A DNA stretch of 64,000 bases from Bacillus sp. PAMC26568 (GCF_014235785.1 NZ_CP060137.1:2108001-2172000); one strand, 5' to 3'; counted from the first letter of the stretch, positions 1 through 8,596 are shown. Numbers and translations: made by a program. Notes: generated from the letters alone by a model not told the origin.

Positions 1-1
1 T

Positions 2-523
2 CCAAAAGTAGACAAAAATTTGCTTGCAAACATTCGGACAACTCGAATCGGAAGTTATGTGACTTTTTTTAATAAGAACAATAAACATCGGTCTCAAAAT
101 ATTTCTCTTGCTGCAGAATCCATCAATAATACAGTCGTATTCCCCGGAGAAACGTTTTCGTTCAATACAGTTGTCGGAAATCGAACAGCTGCAAGAGGCT
201 ATTTGCGTGCTCCAATCATCGTGAGAGGAGAACTTTCAGAAGGGATTGGAGGAGGGATTTGCCAGGTTTCTTCTACTTTATTTAATGCGATTGACAATGC
301 GGGATTAAAAGTGGTAGAGCGTTACTCCCACAGCAGACGTGTTCCATATGTACCAGCGGGAAGAGATGCAACGGTAAGCTGGTATGGACCTGATTTTCGA
401 TTCACGAATAAGTACAGCGAGCCTGTATTGATCCGGGCCGTTATGCATGGCGGGAGTGTTACTGTCGTCATTTTCTCCACTAGAGAAGTTGAGTATGAAA
501 AGAGGATTGATCCACGAAATTAA
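2..523 (+). CDS. VanW family protein (3' part only)
   Basis: The frame is open from base 2 with no stop, so the gene begins before the window; only the last 173 or so residues are visible. They carry the hallmarks of the VanW domain: GETFSFN, then GGGICQVSSTLFNA, then an SHSRRVPYVPAGRDATVSW segment. VanW domains occur in glycopeptide-resistance clusters but also in many ordinary Bacillus exported proteins such as YoaR, and their biochemical role is not settled. Nothing nearby suggests vancomycin resistance. The TTG at base 20 is unlikely to be the true start because homology-like sequence continues upstream of it. The C-terminus ends in a charged tail (EKRIDPRN). Confidence 0.85.
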   Translation, partial: PKVDKNLLANIRTTRIGSYVTFFNKNNKHRSQNISLAAESINNTVVFPGETFSFNTVVGNRTAARGYLRAPIIVRGELSEGIGGGICQVSSTLFNAIDNAGLKVVERYSHSRRVPYVPAGRDATVSWYGPDFRFTNKYSEPVLIRAVMHGGSVTVVIFSTREVEYEKRIDPRN

Positions 524-641
524 ATAAATTTCGATTCCCTGGTTGTCTTCTTTAGGGAATTACTTTGCTGGAAAAAAGATACTTCTGATTATCAATGCTT
601 GGACATATGATTAGAAGAATCTTTTCTTAGGCAAGGTGATG

Positions 642-1217
642 ATGATTATCACTCAAAAAATAGCAGCCATACTTATAGGAAGCTTATTGATCAGTATTGG
701 CATCAATGGCTTTTTAGTTCCGCATCATTTGATTGATGGCGGAGTTGATGGAATAGCCTTGATCTTACATTACTATTTTGATTATAAAACGGGTTTATGC
801 ATTCTATTTTTAAGCTTGCCTCTTTGTTTTTTTTCTTGGTTTTTCAAACCGGTGTATTTTTACAGCAGTATTCACGGTTTATTGATATCTGCATTTTTTA
901 TTGATTTGCTGGATCCATTGAGAACTCAATTTACTTTGCCGATTTTTCTAAGTTCTCTGATAGGAGGAGGCTTAATAGGAATCGGTATCGGGGTCATGCT
1001 TCGAAATGATACAAGCACTGGGGGAACTGACTTATTGGCACGGCTTATTTCAGACCGTACAAAATTAAATATTGGCATTTCGATCTTAATTATAGACGGC
1101 CTTGTAGCAGCCGCAGGGTATAAAACGTTGGGATTGAGAAGCTTTTTCTTTTCATGTGTGGCAATTGGAATAATCGGATTGATAACTCACATTATCATGA
1201 AACCTTCTGAACACTGA
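642..1217 (+). CDS. YitT/YczE-like integral membrane protein
   Basis: A protein of about 191 residues that is almost entirely hydrophobic, with five likely membrane segments. The first loop has the PHHLIDGGVDGIAL motif and the middle has GIGIGVMLRNDTSTGGTDLLARL, both typical of the YitT (DUF161) family. Most YitT proteins are near 280 residues and end in a cytoplasmic DUF2179 domain. That domain is missing here, so this is the short form of the family. Function is unknown for the family. Start choice: GTG 636, ATG 639 and ATG 642 are consecutive; AGGCAAGG at 629-636 gives the best spacing to 642. It stands alone, with no operon partner. Confidence 0.75.
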   Translation: MIITQKIAAILIGSLLISIGINGFLVPHHLIDGGVDGIALILHYYFDYKTGLCILFLSLPLCFFSWFFKPVYFYSSIHGLLISAFFIDLLDPLRTQFTLPIFLSSLIGGGLIGIGIGVMLRNDTSTGGTDLLARLISDRTKLNIGISILIIDGLVAAAGYKTLGLRSFFFSCVAIGIIGLITHIIMKPSEH

Positions 1218-1252
1218 AAAAGCAGAGCCAAATGGGATGTGCTTGACTATTT

Positions 1253-1585
1253 TTATGGATTTGTTGACCATAAACCTGATGTTTTGACAAAAACGCGTGA
1301 ATTAAGTTTTAGTTGAGCAGCCATGAATTCAGCTAGATCTTCAGGCTTCATGACTGATTCCGGATTTCCGTCAGTCAGATTCGTCTCAATGGCTAAATCA
1401 GTAGCAACTGTGCTTGGTGTTACACCAAATTCTTTTATTTCCTCAGCTGTTTTTTCAAGATTGGCTAAAGTCAGGCCAATAAGCCCAATATTGACGCCTT
1501 CCTTCGCAAGTGCGATGGCAGCTGCTCGGCCTATGCCCCTTCCAGCACCGGTAATAATGGCTGTTTTTCCAATTAATGAACCCAT
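1253..1585 (-). pseudogene. SDR (FabG-like) reductase with a large internal deletion
   Basis: The N-terminal part carries the Rossmann motif TGAGRGIGRAAAIALAKEG of short-chain dehydrogenases. The C-terminal part (ATDLAIETNLTDGNPE to LWSTNP) matches the end of about 240-residue 3-oxoacyl-ACP reductase-like proteins such as B. subtilis YoxD. The two are joined in frame at residue ~68, so roughly 115 residues are gone, including the Asn, Ser, Tyr-x-x-x-Lys catalytic set. The product (110 residues) cannot be a working reductase. ATG at 1585 has a good AGGAGTG site upstream; a longer start at 1627 lacks one. The similar VTPSTVATD and VATAD-type sequences expected at the two deletion ends suggest recombination across short homology (inference). 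Confidence 0.7.
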
Positions 1586-1613
1586 ATCTATCACTCCTAT
1601 TAGAAAGTGGAGA

Positions 1614-1646
1614 CAGAAAGACCGCAATTAATCCGCGGTCTTTCTG
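1614..1646. terminator. Terminator-like hairpin
   Basis: CAGAAAGACCGC and GCGGTCTTTCTG form a perfect 12-bp stem around a 9-nt loop. It lies between the minus-strand gene ending at 1657 and the SDR remnant starting at 1585. The T-rich tail is stronger on the plus strand, so its direction is uncertain. Confidence 0.5.
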
Positions 1647-1656
1647 CATTTTCATT

Positions 1657-2088
1657 TTATTCTAGATTTGCATGGTTTCCGTACATCGTTTCGGAATCTA
1701 ATCCCTTTTTCTCCATAAACCTTAAGATAATCACATCATAGAACAGCTGAAGAGTTTGTTCGAAAAGGGGCCCATCGGCTGGATGGTTTTTTTCAATGCT
1801 TGTTTGATCTTTAGGAGATCCAGGCAATTGAAAATAGGGTGTTTTTTGATCAATTCCCGCTCTTGCTGATTTAGTTTTTCTTTTTTCTGAGAAGTTTTGA
1901 ATCGATGTGTAATTTTCCAATATCATGAAGAAGTGACCTATTCGGAATAGGTGCTGTTCTTTAAGAGAAAAACCCATTTCTTGTGCTATTGCGCGTGTAA
2001 GAGAGGCAACCCTGAAAGAATGATGGAACGTCTCTTTATGATGATGTTTCATTAGTTTTAGCCATTTTGAAGTAGGATCAGGATTCAT
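1657..2088 (-). CDS. Small protein with a degenerate HD-GYP-like helix region
   Basis: 143 residues. The N-terminal stretch KHHHKETFHHSFRVASLTRAIAQEMG resembles the first helices of HD-GYP phosphodiesterases, where HxxxTxxHSxRVA leads to a catalytic HD pair. Here the expected LLHDIGK segment reads HFFMILENY, so the HD metal ligands are absent and phosphodiesterase activity is unlikely. The second half is not recognised. ATG at 2088 is preceded by GGGAGAAGAA at good spacing. It sits just downstream of a small membrane protein on the same strand. It may be a decayed enzyme or a non-catalytic relative; I cannot separate these. Confidence 0.5.
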   Translation of the reverse strand: MNPDPTSKWLKLMKHHHKETFHHSFRVASLTRAIAQEMGFSLKEQHLFRIGHFFMILENYTSIQNFSEKRKTKSARAGIDQKTPYFQLPGSPKDQTSIEKNHPADGPLFEQTLQLFYDVIILRFMEKKGLDSETMYGNHANLE

Positions 2089-2106
2089 TTCTTCTCCCTA
2101 TAAAAA

Positions 2107-2307
2107 TTATAAATTCACAAAAAATACAACGAGTAAAATCAAAGCGAGAGCAATGCTGACAATATAAATAGCGGATAAATTCTTCATTCTGGCCTTCGTT
2201 GATTCACGATAAGTCTCAACTGCTTGATTCTGTCCGATTAATATGGTTACTATTAACCCGACTAAACTAATAATAGAGATAATAATGACACTGATCCAAA
2301 TTGACAC
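2107..2307 (-). CDS. Small two-helix membrane protein, unknown
   Basis: 66 residues with a hydrophobic segment at residues 3-25 and another at 47-65, separated by a polar, charged loop (GQNQAVETYRESTKARMKN). The start is GTG at 2307, supported by AAAGGAG about 8 bases upstream. It is not recognised as a named family. It is followed 18 bases later by the HD-like gene on the same strand, so the two may be co-transcribed. A real gene is favoured by the ribosome site and the clear two-helix pattern, but no function can be given. Confidence 0.5.
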   Translation of the reverse strand: MSIWISVIIISIISLVGLIVTILIGQNQAVETYRESTKARMKNLSAIYIVSIALALILLVVFFVNL

Positions 2308-2375
2308 TTTATTGACTCCTTTTGTATAAGATCTCCACTCTTATCAATCATTTTACATGTGTTCCAGGAGATGAG

Positions 2376-2417
2376 GCCATCCAATTTTCATATTTTGATG
2401 CCATCCACTTTTATAAT
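2376..2417 (+). promoter_or_regulatory. Direct repeat and -10 element before the MocR gene
   Basis: GCCATCCA occurs at 2376-2383 and again at 2400-2407, 24 bp apart, each followed by a T-rich run. A perfect TATAAT lies at 2412-2417 with no good -35. A direct repeat upstream of a weak -35 fits binding by a MocR-type regulator to its own promoter (inference). Confidence 0.45.
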
Positions 2418-2449
2418 TGTTCCATTATGTATGTTAGGAGTTGATTGTG

Positions 2450-3889
2450 ATGACGAAAGAATGGAAGCCCGACCGTTTAAGTGAGCAGCCAATCTATAAA
2501 CAGATCGTTCAGTTTTTTGAAGAGCAGATTCGCAACGGAGAACTGCCTCCTTTAAGCAGACTGCCTTCTGAACGAAGGTTAGCAGAGGACTTAGGGGTAA
2601 ACCGAAGCACGGTAGCAACTGCTTATGCTGAACTCAGTGCTTCAGATTTAATAATCAGCAAGAAAGGGAGCGGCACATTGGTCCGTGAGGTAAATCATGA
2701 CGATTCAAGCGGACGATTGCCGAACTGGAACCGCATGCTTATAGCCGGGACACTATTGCCAAATGTTCCGATCATTCAGCGAATCGCAGAAGAAACTCAT
2801 CATAAAAATCTGATTGATTTGGCTACCGGGCAGTTATCACCGGAATTGTTCCCAAACGAACAATTTCAGCACCTATTAAAGAATCAGCATTTTGATAATC
2901 CCTTAAGCTATGATCATCCGCATGGGAATATGAAATTGAGAGAAACAATAGCGAGTCATATGAAAACATATAAAAATATAGATTGCACGCCATCATCCAT
3001 CCTTATTACATCAGGAGCTCAGCAGGCTCTGCACCTTATTATTCAGTGTTTATTGAAACCAGGTGATGCTGTTGCGATCGAAAATCCTTCATATACATAT
3101 ACATTGCCTATTTTCAAATCTCTTGGCATTAAGACCATATTGCTTGAAGTGGATGAAAATGGAGTCAATCCCCAAGCTATTAATGATGCCTATATGAAGC
3201 ATCGGGTTCGGATGATTTTTCTAAGTTCCGCTTATCAAAATCCAACTGGTGCCGTTCTTCATTCTGAGCGAAGAAAAAAAATTCTCAGAACTGCTTATGA
3301 GTTTGGAATTCCAATCGTTGAAGATGATCCATACTCCTTATTGTCTTTTGAGAATGAAAGCGCAGCAACCTTAAAATCCGAAGATTCACATGGCATTGTA
3401 ATCTATATCAGCTCACTGTCAAAAATGGTATCCTCAGGCATGAGAATCGGCTGGATTTTGGCTCCAAAACAAATTATTGAACGATTAGCAGATGCCAGAC
3501 AGCAAATCGATTTTGGATCAAGCATTTTTTCGGATTGGCTGGCAAGAGAGTTTTTAAAATCGGATTTTTTTGATCCGCATCTTCATCAGTTGAAAATTGA
3601 ATTAAAAGAAAGGAGAGATATACTGGTTTCAGCTATTGAAAAGCATCTTCCCGGTCAAGTGGATTATACAGTGCCAAAAGGCGGGATTCACTTATGGTGC
3701 CGGATTAAACCTGCACATCATGATGAAAAACTATTTAATCAATCAGTAGATAAAGGGATGATATATACGCCTGGAAGTGCTCTCGGTTCGAAAAAGGGAT
3801 TTGTCAGATTCACTTTTGGACGAGCTGCTAAACAATCAATCGACACAGCCATTGCTGCATTTTCAGAAGCGCTGCTTCAGCAAAATTAA
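2450..3889 (+). CDS. MocR-type regulator (GntR HTH fused to aminotransferase fold)
   Basis: About 479 residues, the normal MocR length. Residues ~10-75 form a GntR winged helix (IYKQIVQFFEEQI, LPSERRLAEDLGVNRSTVATAY, GSGTLV). The rest is a fold-type I aminotransferase domain with the usual ITSGAQQALHLI, NPSYTYT, YQNPTG and VEDDPYS segments. SSLSKMVSSGMRIGW carries the lysine expected to bind pyridoxal phosphate. Such proteins usually act as regulators, not enzymes. The start ATG 2450 has AGGAG nine bases upstream; the TTG at 2441 overlaps that site. It precedes a flavin oxidoreductase gene by 27 bases, a likely co-transcribed partner. Confidence 0.88.
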   Translation: MTKEWKPDRLSEQPIYKQIVQFFEEQIRNGELPPLSRLPSERRLAEDLGVNRSTVATAYAELSASDLIISKKGSGTLVREVNHDDSSGRLPNWNRMLIAGTLLPNVPIIQRIAEETHHKNLIDLATGQLSPELFPNEQFQHLLKNQHFDNPLSYDHPHGNMKLRETIASHMKTYKNIDCTPSSILITSGAQQALHLIIQCLLKPGDAVAIENPSYTYTLPIFKSLGIKTILLEVDENGVNPQAINDAYMKHRVRMIFLSSAYQNPTGAVLHSERRKKILRTAYEFGIPIVEDDPYSLLSFENESAATLKSEDSHGIVIYISSLSKMVSSGMRIGWILAPKQIIERLADARQQIDFGSSIFSDWLAREFLKSDFFDPHLHQLKIELKERRDILVSAIEKHLPGQVDYTVPKGGIHLWCRIKPAHHDEKLFNQSVDKGMIYTPGSALGSKKGFVRFTFGRAAKQSIDTAIAAFSEALLQQN

Positions 3890-3916
3890 GAATTCAGCAA
3901 AAGAGGAGACAAGGCA

Positions 3917-4921
3917 ATGAAGCTAAGTATTCTAGATCAGTCACCTATTTCAGAAGGTTCCAGCGCAAGAAATGCCCTGAAGCAGACCCTGCAATTAGCA
4001 AAAGCAGCAGAAGACCTTGGCTACACTCGTTTTTGGGTTGCTGAGCATCATAATACAAATGGTTTAGCAAGTACGGCTCCAGAAATATTAATATCTCACA
4101 TTGCCTCAAGTACAAGCCGGATCAAAGTCGGATCTGGCGGCGTGCTGCTTCCGCAATACAGTCCTTTTAAAGTTGCTGAAACGTTCAATACGCTTGAAGT
4201 TCTATTTCCAAACCGAATTGACTTAGGCATTGGACGTTCACCCGGAGGTGCTGCTGAAACCCGTCTTGCACTGACTGATGGAATACGAAAGAGCTTAAAT
4301 GAATTTCCAAGGCAGCTCCAGGATCTGCAAGGGTTTTTAAGCCAGTCGCTGCCAGTGGATCATGCATATTCAAAAGTACTAGCAATGCCTGATTCGGAAA
4401 CTTCTCCAGATATGTGGCTGTTAGGTGTTTCACATCGGGGAGCAAGAACTGCAGCGGAACATGGTTTGGCATTTACTTATGGACATTTTATCAATCCTGC
4501 AAGCGGGAGAAAAGCTATGAAAGATTACTTGGAACAATTTCAGCCCACACAACAATTAACATCTCCTGAATCCAATTTTTGTATTTTTGTTGTGTGTGCA
4601 GAAACAGAAGAAAAGGCTGAATATCTGGCATTAAGCCAGGATGCATGGCTTTTAAATGTGGAAAAGGGAGGAAATACAAAAATCCCCTCACCTGAAGAAG
4701 TGAAAAAGATTGATTTTTCTTCTGATGAAAAAGAGAAAATAAACAGAAACCGAGATCGCATGATTATTGGCACACCTCAAAAAGTGAAAGATGAATTGCT
4801 TCGTATCGGAGCAGATTATAAAACAGATGAATGCATGGTGATCTCCAATCTTTTCAGATTTGAAGACAAACTAAAATCTTATGAGCTTCTTGCTGAAGCC
4901 TTTGAGCTTAAGCAAAGATAA
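3917..4921 (+). CDS. Luciferase-like (LLM class) flavin-dependent oxidoreductase
   Basis: 334 residues, typical of the single-subunit bacterial luciferase-like family that includes B. subtilis YceB and YwcH. Diagnostic pieces are LDQSPISEGSSARNAL at the N-terminus, the GYTRFWVAEHHN strand-loop, RIKVGSGGVLLPQYSP, and the GIGRSPGG turn. These proteins use reduced FMN to oxygenate small molecules, but the substrate is unknown in nearly all cases. It lies directly behind the MocR gene with a ribosome site (AGAGGAGA) in the gap, so it is the natural candidate for control by that regulator. A second family member follows under its own likely promoter. Confidence 0.87.
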   Translation: MKLSILDQSPISEGSSARNALKQTLQLAKAAEDLGYTRFWVAEHHNTNGLASTAPEILISHIASSTSRIKVGSGGVLLPQYSPFKVAETFNTLEVLFPNRIDLGIGRSPGGAAETRLALTDGIRKSLNEFPRQLQDLQGFLSQSLPVDHAYSKVLAMPDSETSPDMWLLGVSHRGARTAAEHGLAFTYGHFINPASGRKAMKDYLEQFQPTQQLTSPESNFCIFVVCAETEEKAEYLALSQDAWLLNVEKGGNTKIPSPEEVKKIDFSSDEKEKINRNRDRMIIGTPQKVKDELLRIGADYKTDECMVISNLFRFEDKLKSYELLAEAFELKQR

Positions 4922-4946
4922 TCCAATTTTCATCCAAGTCGTTTTG

Positions 4947-4976
4947 TTTTCATTCATCAAGAATACTTGATACAAT
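4947..4976 (+). promoter_or_regulatory. Likely SigA promoter with an inverted repeat in the spacer
   Basis: TTTTCA at 4947-4952 and TACAAT at 4971-4976 are separated by 18 bp. The spacer ends in TCAAGAATACTTGA (4957-4970), a 5-bp inverted repeat around AATA, which could be a repressor operator. It would drive the second LLM oxidoreductase. Confidence 0.4.
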
Positions 4977-5020
4977 ATCGTTGTTTATAGATAAGGTAAT
5001 TGTTGAAGGAGGACAAAGAG

Positions 5021-6031
5021 ATGTCCAATGAAAGTATAAATTTTAAAAAAGATGTGAAATTGTCTGTTCTGGATCTTGCTCCAGTTGTTGAAGGCAGTAC
5101 ACCAAGTGAAGCTTTTAAAAACACACTGGACCTTGCTCAGCATACGGAAAAATGGGGATATAACCGTTTCTGGCTTGCAGAACATCATAACATGGAGGGT
5201 ATCGCAAGTTCGGCTACAGCTGTGTTAATTGGACATGTTGCCGGAGGAACTTCGAAGATCCGCGTTGGTTCAGGCGGAATCATGCTTCCAAACCATGCTC
5301 CCTTAGTAATTGCAGAACAGTTTGGAACGCTGGAATCCATTTATCCGGGCAGGATTGACCTTGGACTGGGACGAGCTCCTGGTACGGATCAGCTGACAGC
5401 CCGTGCTCTTCGCAGAGAAAACATGAGCAATGGAGAAGATTTTCCAGAACAGCTGGAAGAATTGAGAGACTATTTTAATCCGACAGAAGCTAAGCATGTC
5501 CGTGCTGTACCAGGACAAGGGCTAAACATTCCAATTTGGCTCCTGGGTTCAAGCGGTTTCAGTGCACAGCTGGCAGGAAGACTTGGATTGCCTTTCGCCT
5601 TTGCAAGCCATTTTTCACCGGAGCATACCATTCCAGCGATGCGTCTTTACCGAAGCAGCTTTAAACCATCTGAAGTGCTTCAAGAACCCTATGCTATGGT
5701 AGGTGCGAATGTGGTAGCTGCAGACAGCGATGAGAGAGCAGCTTATCTGGCAACGACGATGCAGCAGCAATTTTTAAACCTTGTCCGCAATCGTCCAGGC
5801 AAAATGCAGCCTCCTGTTGAAAATATGGAAGAGCTTTGGACAGCATATGAGAAAGCAGCCATTCATCAGCAGCTCGGTTCGTCAATTGTCGGAAGCGCAA
5901 GCACAGTAAAAGGCAAATTAGAGAAGTTCTTAGATGAGACAGGTGCAGATGAAATTATGGTCAATGCTTCAATCTATGATCATCAGGAACGCTTGCGCTC
6001 ATTTGAAATTGTTTCACAGCTTTTCAAGTAA
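5021..6031 (+). CDS. Luciferase-like (LLM class) flavin-dependent oxidoreductase, second copy
   Basis: 336 residues from ATG 5021, which has AAGGAGG eight bases upstream; the in-frame TTG at 5000 lies before that site. Shared family motifs are [44 protein letters not shown] and GLGRAPGTD. It is clearly a paralogue of the gene before it but diverged, so this is not a recent duplication. It likely oxygenates or reduces a small molecule with FMNH2; the substrate is unknown. It is followed 22 bases later by the HesB-like gene on the same strand. Confidence 0.87.
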   Translation: MSNESINFKKDVKLSVLDLAPVVEGSTPSEAFKNTLDLAQHTEKWGYNRFWLAEHHNMEGIASSATAVLIGHVAGGTSKIRVGSGGIMLPNHAPLVIAEQFGTLESIYPGRIDLGLGRAPGTDQLTARALRRENMSNGEDFPEQLEELRDYFNPTEAKHVRAVPGQGLNIPIWLLGSSGFSAQLAGRLGLPFAFASHFSPEHTIPAMRLYRSSFKPSEVLQEPYAMVGANVVAADSDERAAYLATTMQQQFLNLVRNRPGKMQPPVENMEELWTAYEKAAIHQQLGSSIVGSASTVKGKLEKFLDETGADEIMVNASIYDHQERLRSFEIVSQLFK

Positions 6032-6053
6032 AAGGCACCCGGAGGAAGAGAAC

Positions 6054-6353
6054 ATGAACTGCAAAATAAATCGTAATGCTGCAAAAGAATTAAAAAAGCT
6101 GCTGAGTACGGAAGAAGCTGAAGGTAAAATGATACGTGTCGTTGTGACTGAAATGCACGGCGATCACGCTCATTATGACATAGCGCTTGATACACCGACT
6201 GAGCATGATGAAATTGTAAAGACAGATAAAGAGATTGATGTGCTGCTTGATCAGCGCGAAGACTTTTTAGACGGCGTATGGATTCAGTATTTTTATGTGC
6301 CCGATCCAGGATTTGTCATAACAAACTCACAAAAAGGCACTCATAGACATTAA
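6054..6353 (+). CDS. HesB/IscA-fold protein lacking the cluster cysteines
   Basis: 99 residues from ATG 6054, preceded by CCGGAGGAAGAG. The order of elements, NAAKELKKLL, a central MIRVVV strand, KEIDVLLDQREDFLDGVWIQYF and a C-terminal GFVITN, follows the HesB/IscA fold. A-type iron-sulfur carriers need three cysteines (one mid-protein and CxC near the end); here the only cysteine is residue 3. Instead there are histidine-rich stretches (HGDHAH, and HRH at the end). It is more likely a divergent HesB-like protein than a scaffold. It lies behind the LLM gene, possibly in one transcript. Confidence 0.7.
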   Translation: MNCKINRNAAKELKKLLSTEEAEGKMIRVVVTEMHGDHAHYDIALDTPTEHDEIVKTDKEIDVLLDQREDFLDGVWIQYFYVPDPGFVITNSQKGTHRH

Positions 6354-6356
6354 ATG

Positions 6357-6396
6357 ATGAAAAGAGTGAAACCGTAAAAGGTTTCATTCTTTTTCA
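6357..6396. terminator. Bidirectional terminator between convergent genes
   Basis: GAAAAGAGTGAAACC pairs with GGTTTCATTCTTTTTC across a GTAAAA loop, with T-rich flanks on both strands. It separates the HesB-like gene from the convergent GerAC gene, whose stop codon lies inside the right arm. Confidence 0.7.
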
Positions 6397-7478
6397 TTTT
6401 TCATATTTGTTAGTGGCTCGATATCAAGCTGATAGCTCACTTCCACTTTCAATTTTCCCCATTTTTGCAGCCACTCTTTTTCAGTAGGCGGCTTAGTAAA
6501 AGGTGTTTTAATGCGTTTTCCTATTTCAATAGGATCTGCTTTTAAATCTTGCAGCTTTTTGATTAATTCTTTTGTCTGTTTTTCAAAATATGCTTCCAGT
6601 TCATTAGTAAGCGTCGTTAATTCTTTTTCATTGAAAAGGTTTTTATCTCCTCTGTACTCCTCAAGTCTTGCATGTAATTTAACATTTAATGAAAGGATAT
6701 CTCTGCTGGAGTTCAGATCGATCTTCACATCTGAGCGGACCTGCCCAAGTACAGCAGAGAAAGATGACAGCGGAAGGAATTTTAAATAGTAATTGTTATC
6801 AATCAGCTGATAGATTTGATCCTCTAAATAGGAGAGGGTATAAAGAAGCTTGTCATTTCTGAAAATACCTGTTCCAGCGTATACGAAATTGTCCTCCTCA
6901 ATTTTAAATACAGGCAGAATAGGATCAGAGTAAGGTGTATATAATTTATTTTTGTATTCATGCAAATTTGCAATTGTGATTTCCCCTTGGTCATTTTCCT
7001 CATAATGCTTTAGCATACGGTATAAATAATAGTCAATGTTTTCTTCCTTTTCCAGATGATTTTGAAGATATTCATCAAAGTTCCCATTTACGACTACCAA
7101 ATAGATGCGCTGTGAAATATCAGGATCTGCAAGCAAAGTATGAATTAAAAAGGTAATTCCTTTTTTAGCGAAATCTTCAGAAATGATGAGCATTCGAACT
7201 TGTCCTGATTTTATTTCGCGGTAATAATTCAAATTAAAATTTTTGCTTCCCTGTTTTAAAAGGTCCACCTGCATCGTAATGACCCGTTTCTTTTCTTTGA
7301 GCAGGGGCGGGGTTATTGTGCTTAATTTTACTTGATCATTTTCACCAGAACTGACAGACCAAAAAGTAACGGGTGCGATCTCTTCGATCGTATTATTCTC
7401 GATAAAAGGACTGCATCCGGTTAATAGAATCATAAAGATAAGCGGTAAGCTGGCAGTCCTTTTTTTTAGTTTACTCAT
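6384..7478 (-). CDS. Germinant receptor C subunit (GerAC/Ger(x)C lipoprotein)
   Basis: 364 residues. A lipoprotein signal (residues 1-22, lipobox LLTGC) is followed by the Ger(x)C fold, ending in the family-typical AYFEKQTKELIKKLQ and DPIEIGKRIK segments and the WLQKWGKLKVEVSYQLDIE C-terminal strand. The C subunit sits on the outer face of the spore inner membrane as part of the nutrient receptor. It is the last gene of a three-gene operon; its ATG overlaps the stop of the B subunit by four bases. In B. subtilis such operons are made in the forespore under SigG. The nutrient recognised cannot be read from sequence. Confidence 0.9.
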   Translation of the reverse strand: MSKLKKRTASLPLIFMILLTGCSPFIENNTIEEIAPVTFWSVSSGENDQVKLSTITPPLLKEKKRVITMQVDLLKQGSKNFNLNYYREIKSGQVRMLIISEDFAKKGITFLIHTLLADPDISQRIYLVVVNGNFDEYLQNHLEKEENIDYYLYRMLKHYEENDQGEITIANLHEYKNKLYTPYSDPILPVFKIEEDNFVYAGTGIFRNDKLLYTLSYLEDQIYQLIDNNYYLKFLPLSSFSAVLGQVRSDVKIDLNSSRDILSLNVKLHARLEEYRGDKNLFNEKELTTLTNELEAYFEKQTKELIKKLQDLKADPIEIGKRIKTPFTKPPTEKEWLQKWGKLKVEVSYQLDIEPLTNMKNEKE

Positions 7479-8596
7479 GTCTTTTCACGTCCTTTTCGTT
7501 TCATGGCTGAAAATAAGAAAGACGGAACAAGTAAATAAGTTAAAGCTCCTGACCAAATTTGAATGTTCAATAATACGCTCTGTTCCATTCCAAATTGACT
7601 AAGCCATTCATCAGAAAGATAGAGACAGATAAATATAATAATAAAACAGGCGTAAAAACCGACCCTGCTCGATTGTTGATTCAATTTTGCAGCAGCAATT
7701 TTTAAGCCGCCATAAAAATACAATAAAAACAATGATCCCGCAAAGATGGCGTTAAATAAAAGGATCGAAATTAAAATGATATCGATTCTCTCAATGAAAG
7801 GAAATTGAAGATATCGTGCCAAATGAACAATAGGAAATTTACTGAAGCTTAAATAATCTGCTCCGAAGAACAGTAAGGAAGCAATAAATAAAAGTAAGTA
7901 TTCCAGAATCGTCATGGCATTTGCAAAAGAGAGATATTTAAGGAAGTTCTGATTTGGCTTCAGCCAAGTTGCTAAACAGATTAAATATTCAGGTCCTGAC
8001 AAAGATGACCAAATCAACAATAAACTTTTCCATGAACCGTCCGGCCAATCAAACGGTATGAGAGGGTAAAGGTCGTAAACAGAAGCATTTGGAGGCAGGA
8101 AAAAAATATAAAATAAGAGAATGATCCAAGCTGTACAAAAAAAGGCAATCACTGCAAAGCCAATGGTTTTTTCCATTCCCAGCGAGGCAACGTAGAAGCA
8201 AACGAGCAAAATCGTAAGGATCAGCCACTTGCTGTTCATGGAAGGGAAGATAAATTGTTCTACAATCTCTGCGTAACCTAGCACGATTACTATTAATTTT
8301 AAAAGAATGAAAAACAATCCTAGGAAAGAAAAAAATCGAACCATGCGCTTGCCGATTAATTCGATAAATCCTTGATATCCTTTTTTAGAATACTCAGATT
8401 GAAACCATTTAGACAGCAAAATCAAATTTAACTGTGAAAGAATGCCAACCCCGATAATTCCCCAAATCATATAGGGGTGAATCAAGTACATTGGTAAGAT
8501 AATAAAGAAATAGAGCATCTGAAGCCTATTTGTCATAAGCATAATGTACACACCGTTAAAGGCATACGTTCGATCATATAGAGAAATAGGTTTCAT
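7475..8596 (-). CDS. Germinant receptor B subunit (GerAB-type permease)
   Basis: 373 residues with about ten hydrophobic membrane segments, belonging to the GerAB/spore permease branch of the amino acid-polyamine-organocation superfamily. In related receptors this subunit binds the germinant. The motif region QLNLILLSKW then LIGKRMVRFFSFLG is family-like, and a WSSLSGPEYLICLATWLKPN segment is conserved mid-protein. It overlaps the A subunit by one base (TAATG) and the C subunit by four (ATGA), which means tight translational coupling. Loss of this protein would be expected to abolish the response to its one nutrient. Confidence 0.9.
   Translation of the reverse strand: MKPISLYDRTYAFNGVYIMLMTNRLQMLYFFIILPMYLIHPYMIWGIIGVGILSQLNLILLSKWFQSEYSKKGYQGFIELIGKRMVRFFSFLGLFFILLKLIVIVLGYAEIVEQFIFPSMNSKWLILTILLVCFYVASLGMEKTIGFAVIAFFCTAWIILLFYIFFLPPNASVYDLYPLIPFDWPDGSWKSLLLIWSSLSGPEYLICLATWLKPNQNFLKYLSFANAMTILEYLLLFIASLLFFGADYLSFSKFPIVHLARYLQFPFIERIDIILISILLFNAIFAGSLFLLYFYGGLKIAAAKLNQQSSRVGFYACFIIIFICLYLSDEWLSQFGMEQSVLLNIQIWSGALTYLLVPSFLFSAMKRKGREKT

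Noticed and set aside
2..523. VanW as a sign of vancomycin resistance
   Set aside because: No vanHAX or vanRS genes nearby; VanW-domain proteins are common in ordinary Bacillus genomes.
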